From CAVVXN01 sp963772585 (GTDB lineage: Bacteria > Planctomycetota > PLA2 > JAEUHO01), in contig CAVYXV010000007.1 in NCBI GenBank assembly GCA_963772585.1, positions 496,001 through 560,000 on the forward strand: a stretch of DNA of 64,000 bases. Direction: 5' to 3'. The position numbers and the translations under genes are program-made. Position 1 is the stretch's first letter; each line of letters opens with the position of its first letter. The notes below the pieces were generated by a model. It was not told the origin of the DNA. It did no database searches and was given only the letters and a program-made list of their open reading frames with translations. Positions 53,400 to 62,032 of the stretch are shown piece after piece.

Positions 53400-54341
53400 A
53401 TGAGCAGGGCGATCGACCTCGCGGGCTACCTCGCCCTGCTGGGAATCGAGCTCCTCGTCCGATCCCTCCCTCCGCGGGCCGCCTTCGCGCTCGCCGACCT
53501 CGCGGGCCGGGCGTGGTACCGCCTCGACGGCCGACGCCGGCAGCGGGCCCGCCAGAACCTCGCTGTGGCCGCGCGTGGGGGACTGGCCGTGCCCGACCCG
53601 GAGGCCCTCGTCCGGCGCGCCTTCCGGGAGCTGATGCGCGTCCCCGTCGAGGCCCTCGCCTTCCCCCGGTGGTTCCCCTCCTCCCGAGCGGCCCTCCGGC
53701 GTTGCCGCCTCTACGGCGACTGGGCGCGGCTCGGCGAGGATCTCGCGGGCGGTCGGGGCGGCCTGTTCGTGTCGGGACACCTGGGGAGCTGGGAACTCGC
53801 CGCGTGGGTGCTCCGCTTCCTCCAGGTTCCGTCCGCCGTCGTCGCGCGGCCCATCGGCAACGCCTTCGTCCAGCGACGGGCCCTCCGCGCTCGCGGCGGT
53901 TCCGAGCGGGTCCTCGCCAAGCGCGGGGCCGCTCGGCAGGCGCGGCGCCTCCTCGCATCCGGGGGATGGGTGGGGATCCTCGCCGACCAGAACGCCGGGG
54001 CCGGGGGTGTGTTCGTGCCGTTCTTCGGACTCCCCGCGAGCACCTACGCGCTGCCCGCCGTCCTCGCGTGGCGGCTCGGCGTCCCCGTGTATGCGTGCGC
54101 CTGCCTCCGCCGGCCCGGCCCGTCCGTCGGCTACGAGCTGCACCTGAGCCGCCTCCCGGCGCCGCCGGCCGATCTCCCCGAAGCCGATGCTGTAAGGTGT
54201 CTGATCGCATCCTTCCTCGTTCGCCTCGAAGGCTGGATCCATCGGGCTCCGGCCCAATACAACTGGGTGCACCGGCGATGGCGGTCCCGTCCGGCCTCCG
54301 AGGGGCCGGAGAGCGGACGCCCGTCGTATGGCCGCGTCTGA
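53400..54341 (+). CDS. LpxL/HtrB-type lipid A acyltransferase
   Basis: 313 residues of the lysophospholipid/lipid A acyltransferase family. An N-terminal hydrophobic helix (LAGYLALLGIELLVRSLPP) anchors it to the inner membrane. The catalytic H-x4-E motif is SGHLGSWELAA (His127, Glu132). Other family segments are VVARPIGNAFVQRR, GWVGILADQNAGAGGVFVPF and APAQYNWVHRRWR near the C-terminus. It adds a secondary acyl chain to lipid A on the cytoplasmic side. LpxL or LpxM type cannot be told. ATG 53400 is fixed by the TATCAT box. Confidence 0.9.
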   Translation: MSRAIDLAGYLALLGIELLVRSLPPRAAFALADLAGRAWYRLDGRRRQRARQNLAVAARGGLAVPDPEALVRRAFRELMRVPVEALAFPRWFPSSRAALRRCRLYGDWARLGEDLAGGRGGLFVSGHLGSWELAAWVLRFLQVPSAVVARPIGNAFVQRRALRARGGSERVLAKRGAARQARRLLASGGWVGILADQNAGAGGVFVPFFGLPASTYALPAVLAWRLGVPVYACACLRRPGPSVGYELHLSRLPAPPADLPEADAVRCLIASFLVRLEGWIHRAPAQYNWVHRRWRSRPASEGPESGRPSYGRV

Positions 54342-54448
54342 ACGATTGTGGGGCCCTTGGGCTCAAGCGAGCGGGACCCGGGGGCCGATGAGGCGACGGA
54401 CCGGAGTACCGGGCTCGGGGACCGACCCGGCTGACGATTGGATACGCC

Positions 54449-55579
54449 GTGCGCCATCCCATCCTTCTCGCAAGCCTCGTCGGCCTGCTGCTCGTCGGCT
54501 TGGCGACCCCCGCCCTCGCCGGGGAGTGGATCGACGGCGACGGTTACCGATTCCGGCTGCCGGAGGGCTTTCGCGCCGCGAACGCGAACAGCCTGCCTGG
54601 CGGTCTCAGCATGAACGTCAACGGCGGCCCCCTCGGCGACGACGTCGAACTCGAGGTGAAGGCGTTCGCCCGGAACCCGAACGCACCCGCGGACGGCATG
54701 CTCGTCGTGATGCGCATGCTGGCGACCGGGGAACTCGGCCGGCAACTGCGCGACAACATGTCCATCGACAAGCTGGAGGCGCAGTTCGAGCACAACGCCG
54801 ACGCCGCCGCCCGCATGCTGGGCAACCGCGGCATCGAGCTCGACGAGCTCAGCACCAAGACGCTCGGGGCGAGCCACCGCGCCCTCGTGATGAGTCTCGT
54901 CCAGGACCAGCCCGGGTTCGGCGAAGTTCGCGTCCGCATGGCCATTACGACGTACGAGGAGAGTGTCTACGTGTTCACGCTGGTCGGCGCGACCTCGAAC
55001 GACACGCAGGACGCCGTCGCGTGGAATACCCTCACGACCAGCATCCAACTCTCCTCCCCGAACAAGCTGATGCGCCTCCTCAAGAAGAACTGGATGTTCG
55101 TGCTGGGCGGCGTGGTCGTCCTCGCGTTCCTGATCCTCTCCCTGAGGGGCCGCTCGTCGGGTGGAGCGAGGCGACCCCGGTACTCCACGACGCGCGCCGC
55201 GGGCACCGGTTTCTCGCGGGCCATGGACGGTCTGCCGACCTACGACGAGGGGCCCGGCGCGGGCGGCCCGCACGGTCCGCATGGCGCGCACGCCGGGGGG
55301 GGGCCGGCGCGCATCCCCACCTCCGCCCCGGCGCCCGAGCTCCCGCTCGTGCGCCCCGAGCCCACCGCCCCGGTCCGCCCGCCGAGGCCGGCGCCCGCCG
55401 CCCCCCTGTCGCGGGACCGGCTCAGGCGGACGATCCCCCTGTCGAAGGTCGAGGACTCGGCCCGCGGGGTCGTCGCCGAACGCGAGGCCCGGGAGCAGCG
55501 TGAGCGCGCCCAAGCGGCCCCCGACCCCTCCCACGGCGCCGAAGCGAACCCCCTCATCCAGGGCAACTGGCCGGTCTAG
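54449..55579 (+). CDS. Single-pass membrane protein with PsbP/DcrB-like outer domain, unknown function
   Basis: 376 residues. A signal peptide (LLASLVGLLLVGLATPALAG) precedes a 180-residue domain (WIDGDGYRFRLPEGFRAANA, EVRVRMAITTYEESVYVFTL) that resembles PsbP/DcrB-like folds in its G-Y-R-F-R-x-P start. A transmembrane helix (WMFVLGGVVVLAFLILSLRG, about 215-234) is followed by a cytoplasmic tail of 140 residues, rich in Pro, Gly, His and Arg. Function unknown. GTG at 54449 is the start that gives the signal peptide. The 107 bp before it contain neither a clear TAnnnT box at 6-8 nt nor a Shine-Dalgarno site. Confidence 0.7.
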   Translation: MRHPILLASLVGLLLVGLATPALAGEWIDGDGYRFRLPEGFRAANANSLPGGLSMNVNGGPLGDDVELEVKAFARNPNAPADGMLVVMRMLATGELGRQLRDNMSIDKLEAQFEHNADAAARMLGNRGIELDELSTKTLGASHRALVMSLVQDQPGFGEVRVRMAITTYEESVYVFTLVGATSNDTQDAVAWNTLTTSIQLSSPNKLMRLLKKNWMFVLGGVVVLAFLILSLRGRSSGGARRPRYSTTRAAGTGFSRAMDGLPTYDEGPGAGGPHGPHGAHAGGGPARIPTSAPAPELPLVRPEPTAPVRPPRPAPAAPLSRDRLRRTIPLSKVEDSARGVVAEREAREQRERAQAAPDPSHGAEANPLIQGNWPV

Positions 55580-55623
55580 CCCGCCTGGGGCTCCGTTCCT
55601 TCGCCGCGCGGAGCGGCGGCGGG

Positions 55624-55629
55624 TAGCAT
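55624..55629 (+). promoter_or_regulatory. TAGCAT possible -10 box
   Basis: TAGCAT lies 11 nt before the ATG at 55641. The spacing is longer than for the best boxes, so this would give a leader of a few bases. It is the only candidate in the 61-bp gap before the hldE unit. Confidence 0.3.
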
Positions 55630-55640
55630 CCGGCGGTTCC

Positions 55641-56618
55641 ATGGCGCACCCGCCGGCCGATTCCCCGCCGCCGTTCGACCCCTCGCGATTCCGGCCCCGC
55701 CCCTTGCGCGGCCGCGAACACCGCGCCGAGGTGGGCCGGTTTGCCCGCCCGTCGCCCCCGACGCGCGCGGCCTTCGAGGTTCTCGACGCCCTTCCCGACT
55801 TCCTCGGCGTCCGCGCCCTCCGGGGGCTCGCGAGGGCGATCGCCCGGGCTGCCGGGCGCGGCGCCCCCGTGCTCTGGGGGCTCGGCGGCCATGTCGTGAA
55901 GGTCGGCCTCGCGCCGATCCTCCTCGACCTGGCCGAGCGGGGCTTCGCGCAGGGCTTCGTGATGAACGGCGCCGCCGCGATCCACGACGCCGAGGTCGCG
56001 CTCGCGGGGAGCACGTCCGAGGACGTGGCCGCCGGTCTCTTCGACGGGACCTACGGGACCGCCGACGAGACGGGGCGGCTCTTCGCCGAGGCGGCCGCCG
56101 ACGCCGCCGGCGGTGCGGTCGGCTTCGGCCCGGCCCTCGGGCGGGCGCTCCTCGCGGCCGAGCCGGCCCACGCCGATCTCTCCATCCTCTGCCACGCCGC
56201 CCGCGAGGGGCTCCCCGTCACCGTCCACGTCGGGATCGGGACCGACACCGTGCACATGCATCCCGCGTGTCAGGGCGCCGACCTCGGCGCGGCCACCTAC
56301 GGCGACTTCCTCCGCCTCGCCTCGCTCGTCGAGGGGCTGGACGGCGGCGTCTACGTGAACATGGGAAGCGCGGTGCTCCTGCCCGAGGTCTTCCTGAAGG
56401 CGGTCGCCCTGGTGCACAACGCCCGCGCCGCGGAGGGCGGCGGCGCCCCGCTCTCCATCACGACGGGAAACCTCGACATGCTCCGCCACTACCGTCCCCG
56501 GGTGAACGTGCTCGACCGTCCCGCCGTGGAGGGGTTCGACATCGCCGGCCACCACGAAATCAATGTGCCGCTGCTCCGACTCGCCATCCTGGAGGCGGCC
56601 GGCCGGGAGGAGGGGTGA
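55641..56618 (+). CDS. Conserved protein, possibly deoxyhypusine-synthase-like
   Basis: 325 residues, cytoplasmic. Segments such as GAPVLWGLGGHVVKVGLAPI, GFAQGFVMNGAAAIHDAEVA, ADLSILCHAAREGLPVTVHV and GGVYVNMGSAVLLPEVFLKA follow the order of glycine-rich NAD-binding and active-site stretches in deoxyhypusine synthase-like proteins. The catalytic Lys motif of that enzyme is not evident, so a hypusine role is unlikely. Its stop shares one base with the hldE start (TGATG), so it is co-translated with ADP-heptose synthesis and may act on a sugar or in its control. The assignment is tentative. Confidence 0.5.
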   Translation: MAHPPADSPPPFDPSRFRPRPLRGREHRAEVGRFARPSPPTRAAFEVLDALPDFLGVRALRGLARAIARAAGRGAPVLWGLGGHVVKVGLAPILLDLAERGFAQGFVMNGAAAIHDAEVALAGSTSEDVAAGLFDGTYGTADETGRLFAEAAADAAGGAVGFGPALGRALLAAEPAHADLSILCHAAREGLPVTVHVGIGTDTVHMHPACQGADLGAATYGDFLRLASLVEGLDGGVYVNMGSAVLLPEVFLKAVALVHNARAAEGGGAPLSITTGNLDMLRHYRPRVNVLDRPAVEGFDIAGHHEINVPLLRLAILEAAGREEG

Positions 56619-58090
56619 TGCGACCGCTCTCGCGCGTCCTCGCCGAGTTGGGCACGCCGCGGCTGGTGGTGGTGGGGGACCTCCTTCTCGATCGCTACCT
56701 GACCGGCGTCGTGCAGCGGATCAGCCCGGAGGCGCCCGTCCAGGTCCTCCGCGTGGAGGAGGAGTCGCTGCGGCTCGGCGGCGCCGGGTCGGTGGCGGTC
56801 ATGGGGCGCGCGCTCGGGGCGACGACCGTGCTGATCGGCGTCCTCGGTGACGATGCCGCCGCGCGGGTGGTGGAGCACCGCGCGGCCGACGCGGGGGTCG
56901 ACCTCGCCGCCGTGCCCGATCCGTCGCGCCGCACCAGCGTCAAGACGCGCCACGTGGCGCGCAGCCACACGAGCGCCCAGCAGGTCCTCCGCGTGGACGA
57001 GGAGACCCTCCGGCCGCTCGACCAGCACGTCGAGCGCGAGGTCCTCTCCCGCTTCGACGCCGCGTTGGCGGATGCCGACGCCGTCCTCGTCAGCGACTAC
57101 GGCAAGGGCGTCCTCACGCCCGCGCTCCTCGCCCACGTGATCCGGGCCGCCCGCGAGAAGGGCATCCCGGTGGTCGTCGATCCCAAGGGCGACGACTTCC
57201 TCCGCTACCGCGGCGCGACGTGCGTCACGCCCAACCGCCCGGAGACGGCCGCCGCCACCGGCATCGCGGTCGCCGAGGGCGACACCGCCGCCGCCGAGCG
57301 CGCCGCCACCTGGCTCGTGCAGAACGTCGGGCTCGACTTCGCGCTCATCACGCTCGACCGCCAAGGCATGTACCTCAAGATCGGCGACCACCCCGGCGTC
57401 CGGCTTCCCACCACGCCCCGGGAGGTGTTCGACGTCACCGGTGCCGGCGACATGGTGCTGTCCACCGTGGCGGTGGCCGTCGCCTCGGGGGCCACGCCGG
57501 GCGAGGCGGCCGCGCTCGCCAACGTCGCGGCGGGGCTCGAGGTCGAGCACTTCGGCGTGCACCCCGTGACGCGCGGGGAGATCGCCGCCCGCCTCGCCAT
57601 GGGCGCGGAGGCCGCGGAGGCCAAGCTCGTCCGGTCGGGCGACCTGGGTGCGCTCGTCGGACGCCTCCGCGCCGCGGGGAGGCGCATTGCGTTCACGAAC
57701 GGGTGCTTCGACGTGCTCCACGCCGGGCACGTGCGCTATCTCCAGTCGGCCCGGGCCTCCGGCGACGTGCTGGTCGTAGGGCTGAACGACGACGACAGCG
57801 TGCGGCGCTTCAAGGGCGAGGGCCGCCCCGTGAACCCGCTGGCCGACCGGATCGCCGTCCTCTGTGCGCTGACCGCCGTGGACCACGTGGTCGTCTTCGG
57901 GGAGGACACGCCTCTTTGCCTGATCCAACGAATCCAACCCGACGTGCTGGTGAAGGGCGAGGACTGGCGGGAGAAGGGCGTGGTCGGCCGCGAGGTCGTG
58001 GAGAAGCGCGGCGGAAAGGTGCTGCTGCTCCCCCTGCTCGAGGGACGGAGCACGACCGACATCCTGCGCCGGGCCCGCGAGGTGCGGTGA
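56618..58090 (+). CDS. hldE: Bifunctional heptose 7-phosphate kinase/heptose 1-phosphate adenylyltransferase
   Basis: 490 residues in two domains. The PfkB/ribokinase domain (1-325) has VVGDLLLDRYLTGVVQRISP, LGGAGSVAVMGRALGA, VLVSDYGKGVLTP and the catalytic FDVTGAGDMVLSTVAVAV (anion hole GAGD). The nucleotidyltransferase domain (about 345-490) has AFTNGCFDVLHAGHVRYLQS with HxGH, GLNDDDSVRRFKGEGRPVNP and LLEGRSTTDIL. HldE makes ADP-D-glycero-beta-D-manno-heptose in two of the steps; GmhB encoded nearby does the step between. It heads the heptose cluster with the upstream conserved gene. Confidence 0.97.
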   Translation: MRPLSRVLAELGTPRLVVVGDLLLDRYLTGVVQRISPEAPVQVLRVEEESLRLGGAGSVAVMGRALGATTVLIGVLGDDAAARVVEHRAADAGVDLAAVPDPSRRTSVKTRHVARSHTSAQQVLRVDEETLRPLDQHVEREVLSRFDAALADADAVLVSDYGKGVLTPALLAHVIRAAREKGIPVVVDPKGDDFLRYRGATCVTPNRPETAAATGIAVAEGDTAAAERAATWLVQNVGLDFALITLDRQGMYLKIGDHPGVRLPTTPREVFDVTGAGDMVLSTVAVAVASGATPGEAAALANVAAGLEVEHFGVHPVTRGEIAARLAMGAEAAEAKLVRSGDLGALVGRLRAAGRRIAFTNGCFDVLHAGHVRYLQSARASGDVLVVGLNDDDSVRRFKGEGRPVNPLADRIAVLCALTAVDHVVVFGEDTPLCLIQRIQPDVLVKGEDWREKGVVGREVVEKRGGKVLLLPLLEGRSTTDILRRAREVR

Positions 58091-58106
58091 TCGGTCCGCG
58101 GGAGAC

Positions 58107-59369
58107 TCAACGCCGGCGGAACGTGCCGCGCGTCTCCAGGCGCGCCATGCGGCGTTCGATCTGCCGGATCCACGGCCGGGCGCCGGTGAGGCTTCCGCCC
58201 AGGTAGGCCCTCAGCGCCCTCAGGAGGAAGCGGGGCGGGACCAGGTCGCGGATCGTCAGCGTGAGTGCGGCGAGGCCGCGCGCCAACTTCGCCCGCCGCA
58301 CCCGCGCGCCCCCGCGTTCGAGGCGCATCAGGTCGATGAAGGTGATCGTCCGCCGGCCGCCGCTCGTCGAGCCCTCCACGAACAGGTGCCACGCCTGGAG
58401 GTCGGGCGTGAGCAGGCGGGACGTGTGGAGCGCCCTCAGCACCGAACCGAGGCCGCGCGCCGAGGCCGCGAGGTCGCGCGGGGGCAGATCCCGAACCGCG
58501 AACGCGAGGTACTGGTCGAGCGGCAGGCCCGGGGCCTCCCGCGTCACCAGCACCCCCGCCGGGGCGCCCTCGACCTTCCCCTCCAGCGCCAGCCACGGTT
58601 CCGGTGCGCGAAAGCCCGCCGCGCGGAGCAGCAGGTGGTTCTGGTGCTCGACGAGCGGGCTCCGGCGCCTCTCCAACGGACGGAGCGCCTTCGCGTAGAG
58701 CGGGATCCCCTGGATCTCGATGCGGCGGACGTGCCGCGTACTCCGCTCGTGGACGAGCGCGCCCTCCTCGGTGGTCACGAGCCGTTCCAGATCGAGCCAG
58801 CCGTTGCGCTCGAGGACGCTGCGCGCCCGGCGAAGCGCCACGCCGCGGGCGTTCTCGATCCGCACGCTCACGATGTGGTCACGGGGCTCGCGCGATCCCG
58901 CTGCCCGGGCGAGGAGCTCCGTCGAGGAGTGCTGCTTCTCGTCGCCGACGATCGCGATCTCGATCCCCAGTTCGTCGTTCGTCAACCGCTCCGGGATGGC
59001 GTCCGGCGTGTAGTCGCGACCCTTCGCGTGGATGTCGGGCCGCAGCGTGCGGAGGAGATGGTCCACGGTGTTGCCGGAGAAGATCGTGACGTAGTCGACC
59101 GACTGGAGGCCGGCCACCAGTTCCGCGCGCTCCCGCTCGGGGACGACCGGGCGGCCGGGCCCCTTGGCCGCGCGGACCGACGCGTCGTCGTTCACGGCGA
59201 CGACGAGGACGCCGCCCAGCGTCGCCGCTTCCTCCAGCGCGCGCACGTGCCCGACGTGGAGAAGGTCGAAGCCGCCGTTGGTGAACACGACGCGGCGCCC
59301 CGCGCGGCGGTGCGAAGCGAGGATTTCCGTCAGCTCCTCCAGGGGTCGGATCTTGTCGGCGGCGCTCAT
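58107..59369 (-). CDS. HldE-C-type adenylyltransferase fused to an LPS-kinase-like domain
   Basis: 420 residues. Residues 1-155 are a second heptose-1-phosphate adenylyltransferase domain: VVFTNGGFDLLHVGHVRALE (HxGH), VAVNDDASVRAAKGPGRPVV and KQHSSTELLAR. From about 170 a WaaP/InaA-like kinase follows: IPLYAKALRP (Lys), VLVTREAPGLPLDQYL (hinge), LLTPDLQAWHLFVE (catalytic loop, Asp kept but the His of HRD is Thr) and RTITFIDLMRLER (metal Asp, like IDLHRA of WaaP). It could both activate heptose and phosphorylate core heptose. ATG 59369 overlaps the gmhB stop by 4 nt. It converges on hldE with 16 bp between. Confidence 0.85.
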   Translation of the reverse strand: MSAADKIRPLEELTEILASHRRAGRRVVFTNGGFDLLHVGHVRALEEAATLGGVLVVAVNDDASVRAAKGPGRPVVPERERAELVAGLQSVDYVTIFSGNTVDHLLRTLRPDIHAKGRDYTPDAIPERLTNDELGIEIAIVGDEKQHSSTELLARAAGSREPRDHIVSVRIENARGVALRRARSVLERNGWLDLERLVTTEEGALVHERSTRHVRRIEIQGIPLYAKALRPLERRRSPLVEHQNHLLLRAAGFRAPEPWLALEGKVEGAPAGVLVTREAPGLPLDQYLAFAVRDLPPRDLAASARGLGSVLRALHTSRLLTPDLQAWHLFVEGSTSGGRRTITFIDLMRLERGGARVRRAKLARGLAALTLTIRDLVPPRFLLRALRAYLGGSLTGARPWIRQIERRMARLETRGTFRRR

Positions 59370-59971
59370 GCGTTCAAGGGCGCGCCGGGACGATCCGGAA
59401 GCGCGCAGCCCTCCTGGTCGAGGATCCAGATGACCGCCTCGCGCATGTCGCGTCCGACGAAGTCCGGATCGTAGGGGCCGCCCACGGGGAGCGGCCACTT
59501 GTCGCGTCCGCCGGCGAGGAGGACGGCGCGCGTGCCGGCACGCTTCGCGGCGACGACGTCCCGCTCGCCGTCGCCGATGGAGGTGCAGCGCGCGAGGTCG
59601 AGGTCGAGGTCCCGGGCGGCGCGAAGCCACATGCCGGGGGAGGGCTTGCGGTCCTCGTGCTCCCGGGCGTAGGGCTCGACCGTTCCGTCGGGGTGAAAGG
59701 GGCAGAAGTAGGTGGCGTCCAGCTCGACCCCCTGGTCCGCCAGGCGGGCCTCGAGGCGGGCGGCGATCTCCCGGTAGCGCTCGACGGTGACCTTCCCCCG
59801 CGCGATGCCCGACTGGTTGGTGACCACGACGAGGAGGAATCCCTCGCGTCGGAGGCGGGCCAACGCGTCGGCGACGCCGGGCAGCACGCGGACCCCGTCC
59901 GGGTCGGCCAGATAGCCGGGATCGTGGATCAGCGTCCCGTCCCGGTCGAGGAAGATGGCGCGTGCGCCCAT
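59366..59971 (-). CDS. gmhB: D-glycero-beta-D-manno-heptose 1,7-bisphosphate 7-phosphatase
   Basis: 201 residues of the HAD superfamily. Motif I is IFLDRDGTLIHDPGYL, motif II LVVVTNQSGIARGKV, the zinc-loop region FCPFHPDGTVEPYAREHEDRK, and motif III/IV RKPSPGMWLRAARDLDLDL with SIGDGERDVVAAKRAGTRAV. In GmhB the loop normally has four zinc ligands; here only C-x-x-H is obvious, so the site may be reduced. It removes the 7-phosphate between the two HldE reactions. ATG 59971 is fixed by TATGCT 6 nt upstream. The end overlaps the adenylyltransferase-kinase gene by 4 nt. Confidence 0.92.
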   Translation of the reverse strand: MGARAIFLDRDGTLIHDPGYLADPDGVRVLPGVADALARLRREGFLLVVVTNQSGIARGKVTVERYREIAARLEARLADQGVELDATYFCPFHPDGTVEPYAREHEDRKPSPGMWLRAARDLDLDLARCTSIGDGERDVVAAKRAGTRAVLLAGGRDKWPLPVGGPYDPDFVGRDMREAVIWILDQEGCALPDRPGAPLNA

Positions 59972-59977
59972 GAGGCG

Positions 59978-59983
59978 AGCATA
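59978..59983 (-). promoter_or_regulatory. TATGCT -10 box of gmhB, leaderless type
   Basis: On the minus strand TATGCT lies 6 nt before the gmhB ATG at 59971. The 100-bp divergent region also carries a forward TATGCT at 60071-60076. Confidence 0.55.
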
Positions 59984-60071
59984 CCGGGGCGGTCGAGCAG
60001 GCCGTTGCGGCGCACGGACGAGCGGGGGGAATCCACGGGACGGAGAGCCGTCGCGGCACGCGGCGAGGCGT

Positions 60072-60875
60072 ATGCTCGGGCGGGGGGACGCGGAGGATCG
60101 TTTGGGCGGGTCCGGGCTCACCATCGCGCCGTGCTGGCAGCGGGCGTTCGCCGAGGCGGGGATCCAAGGTCCGGCCGCCGTGCTCGCCCGGGCCGAGGTG
60201 GTCCGCGACCTGCCCGACCGCCAGAATCTCCGGCTCGCGCTCGGGCGCCACGTGGTCCACGTGAAGCGGACCAAGCCGCGCGGCGGGCGAGGGCCTTCGG
60301 CGAGCGCCGAGGCGCTCGCGGGCGAACGGGTGCGGGCGCTCGGGATCCCCGTCCCTCCGCTGATCTTCCAGGGCGGCGACGGCGAGGGCGGCGCGCTCGC
60401 CGGCACGCTCGACCTCGCGCCCGCCCGGCCGCTGGACGATTGTCTCCGGGAGGGAGCGCTGTCGAGGGTCGATCGCCGCCGCGTGCTCCACCAACTCGCC
60501 CTCGTCGCCGCCGTCCTCCACGGGGCCGGTCTCCACCACCGCGACTTCTACGCGAACCACGTGCTCGTCGAGCCGGGGCGGGACGAGCCCGTCGTCGCGG
60601 TGATCGACTGGGAGCGCCTGGGGGTGCACGCGCGCCCCTTCGGCCCGCGCGTCGTGAAGGACCTCGCCGCGCTCTCCGCCTCGTGCGCGGACGACCTCGT
60701 GACGCCGGGCGAGCGCGCGCGGTTCCTGGTCCGCTACCTCGGTCTGCGAGGCGCGCTCGGACGGCGGCGATTCGCCTTCCTCGACCGCCGGATCCGGCGC
60801 AAGGTCCGGCGCATCCGCCGGCACGTGCCGCGGACGCCGGTGGGGGAGGCCGCGCGGCCCCGGGGGACGGCGTGA
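60072..60875 (+). CDS. WaaP-like LPS heptose kinase
   Basis: About 267 residues. The kinase signature is close to WaaP: VVHVKRTKPRGGRG (ATP-binding Lys), HHRDFYANHVLVE (catalytic Asp, with the N/H-type second site) and VVAVIDWERLG (metal Asp). WaaP phosphorylates the first core heptose from ATP in the cytoplasm. The start is uncertain. ATG 60072 has no ribosome-binding site and lies inside a TATGCT box (60071-60076). The TTG at 60102, 5 nt after GGAGG (60092-60096), would fit a promoter at that box and give 257 residues. It overlaps the next glycosyltransferase by 4 nt (GTGA). Confidence 0.83.
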   Translation: MLGRGDAEDRLGGSGLTIAPCWQRAFAEAGIQGPAAVLARAEVVRDLPDRQNLRLALGRHVVHVKRTKPRGGRGPSASAEALAGERVRALGIPVPPLIFQGGDGEGGALAGTLDLAPARPLDDCLREGALSRVDRRRVLHQLALVAAVLHGAGLHHRDFYANHVLVEPGRDEPVVAVIDWERLGVHARPFGPRVVKDLAALSASCADDLVTPGERARFLVRYLGLRGALGRRRFAFLDRRIRRKVRRIRRHVPRTPVGEAARPRGTA

Positions 60876-62023
60876 AGCTCGGGATCCTCCTGGATCGCTA
60901 CGATCCCGACGGCGGCGGCGCCGAGGTGCACACCGACCGGCTCGTGCGGCGCGCACTCGCCGCCGGGGACGCCGTGTGGGTCGCCGTGCTGCAGGGCGAG
61001 GCGCCGGCGCCCGCCGCGACGCTCGCGATCGACGCGCCGCGCCGGCGTCCCACCCGCGACCGCGTCTTCGCGGAGGCGGGCATCCAGCGGCTGCGGGCGG
61101 CGGGGGCCGAGGTCGTGCTCGCGTTTCGCCACGCGCCCGGCTGCGACGTCTACCTGCCGCACGGAGGGCTGATCGCCGACGCGCTCGCGGCGAAGGACGC
61201 GGCGCGGGGTGGTTCGCGGTGGTGGCGGACGCTCGGCCGCGTGCTCTCCCCGCGCGTGCGCTTCTTCCTCGAGGCCGAGCGCGCCGTCCTCGGAGCACAG
61301 GGAGGCCCGGCCGTCATCGCCGTCTCGCGGGCGCTGGCCGCGCGGATCGCCGAGGTGTACCCGTCGGCGGCGCACCGCACGGTGGTCGTCCCCAACGGCG
61401 TGGACGCGAGGCGCTTCACGCCCGAGGGCTTCGAGGACGCGGCGGCGGCGCTGCGCGAGGACCTCGCTCTCGACGACGCCTACGTCGGCCTTCTCCTCGC
61501 CCGCCAGCCGCGGCTGAAGGGGCTGGAAACGGCGCTTCGGGCCATGGCCCGGCCGGAGGTCGGAGGGCTGTCGCCGCCGTTCCACCTCGTCTTCGCGGGC
61601 GGGCCTCTCCCCCGGGACCTGGCCCGCCTCGCCCGGGCGCTCGGCCTGGCGGGGCGCCTCCACGTCGCGGGAGGCACCGAGGATCCGCGGCCTCTCTTCG
61701 CGGCCGCGGACGTCTGCCTCCATCCCACCTGGTACGACCCCTGCTCGCTCGCCTGCCTGGAGGCCCTGGCCATGGGGGTTCCCGTCATCACGACCCCGGC
61801 GAACGGGGTCGGCGAGTTGATGGGGCCGCGCGGCGGGATCGTGGTCGAGGCGGTGGGCGCTCCGGACGCCCTGGCCGTCGCGATCCGGGTCCTGGCCGAC
61901 CCCGTGGTCCGGGCCGGCACCGCGGACGACGCCCGGTGGCTCGTCCGCCGCCACCGGGAGGGCCTTCGACTCGACCAGGTTCTCGACGTCTGCCGGGGCG
62001 TGGCGGAGGGGGGGCGCGGGTAG
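60872..62023 (+). CDS. Glycosyltransferase family 4, WaaG-like
   Basis: 383 residues, GT-B fold. The start LGILLDRYDPDGGGAEVHTD is the WaaG-type acceptor-side motif. GPAVIAVSRALAARIAEVYP and VVVPNGVDARRFTPEGFE come before the C-terminal donor domain with VGLLLARQPRLKGLETALRA, HLVFAGGPLPRDLARLARAL and PTWYDPCSLACLEALAMGVP, the E-x7-E region that binds the UDP- or ADP-sugar. It likely adds a hexose to the core heptose. GTG start overlaps the WaaP-like kinase stop, which fits an inner-core assembly unit. Confidence 0.9.
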   Translation: MKLGILLDRYDPDGGGAEVHTDRLVRRALAAGDAVWVAVLQGEAPAPAATLAIDAPRRRPTRDRVFAEAGIQRLRAAGAEVVLAFRHAPGCDVYLPHGGLIADALAAKDAARGGSRWWRTLGRVLSPRVRFFLEAERAVLGAQGGPAVIAVSRALAARIAEVYPSAAHRTVVVPNGVDARRFTPEGFEDAAAALREDLALDDAYVGLLLARQPRLKGLETALRAMARPEVGGLSPPFHLVFAGGPLPRDLARLARALGLAGRLHVAGGTEDPRPLFAAADVCLHPTWYDPCSLACLEALAMGVPVITTPANGVGELMGPRGGIVVEAVGAPDALAVAIRVLADPVVRAGTADDARWLVRRHREGLRLDQVLDVCRGVAEGGRG

Positions 62024-62026
62024 GCT
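62021..62026 (+). promoter_or_regulatory. TAGGCT -10 box, leaderless type
   Basis: TAGGCT overlaps the TAG stop of the WaaG-like gene and lies 6 nt before the GTG at 62033. No Shine-Dalgarno sequence is present. Confidence 0.45.
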
Positions 62027-62032
62027 CTCCTC

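Noticed and set aside
55641..56618. True deoxyhypusine synthase
   Set aside because: The Lys motif of the active site is not seen and the neighbourhood is heptose synthesis; the similarity is limited to glycine-rich segments.
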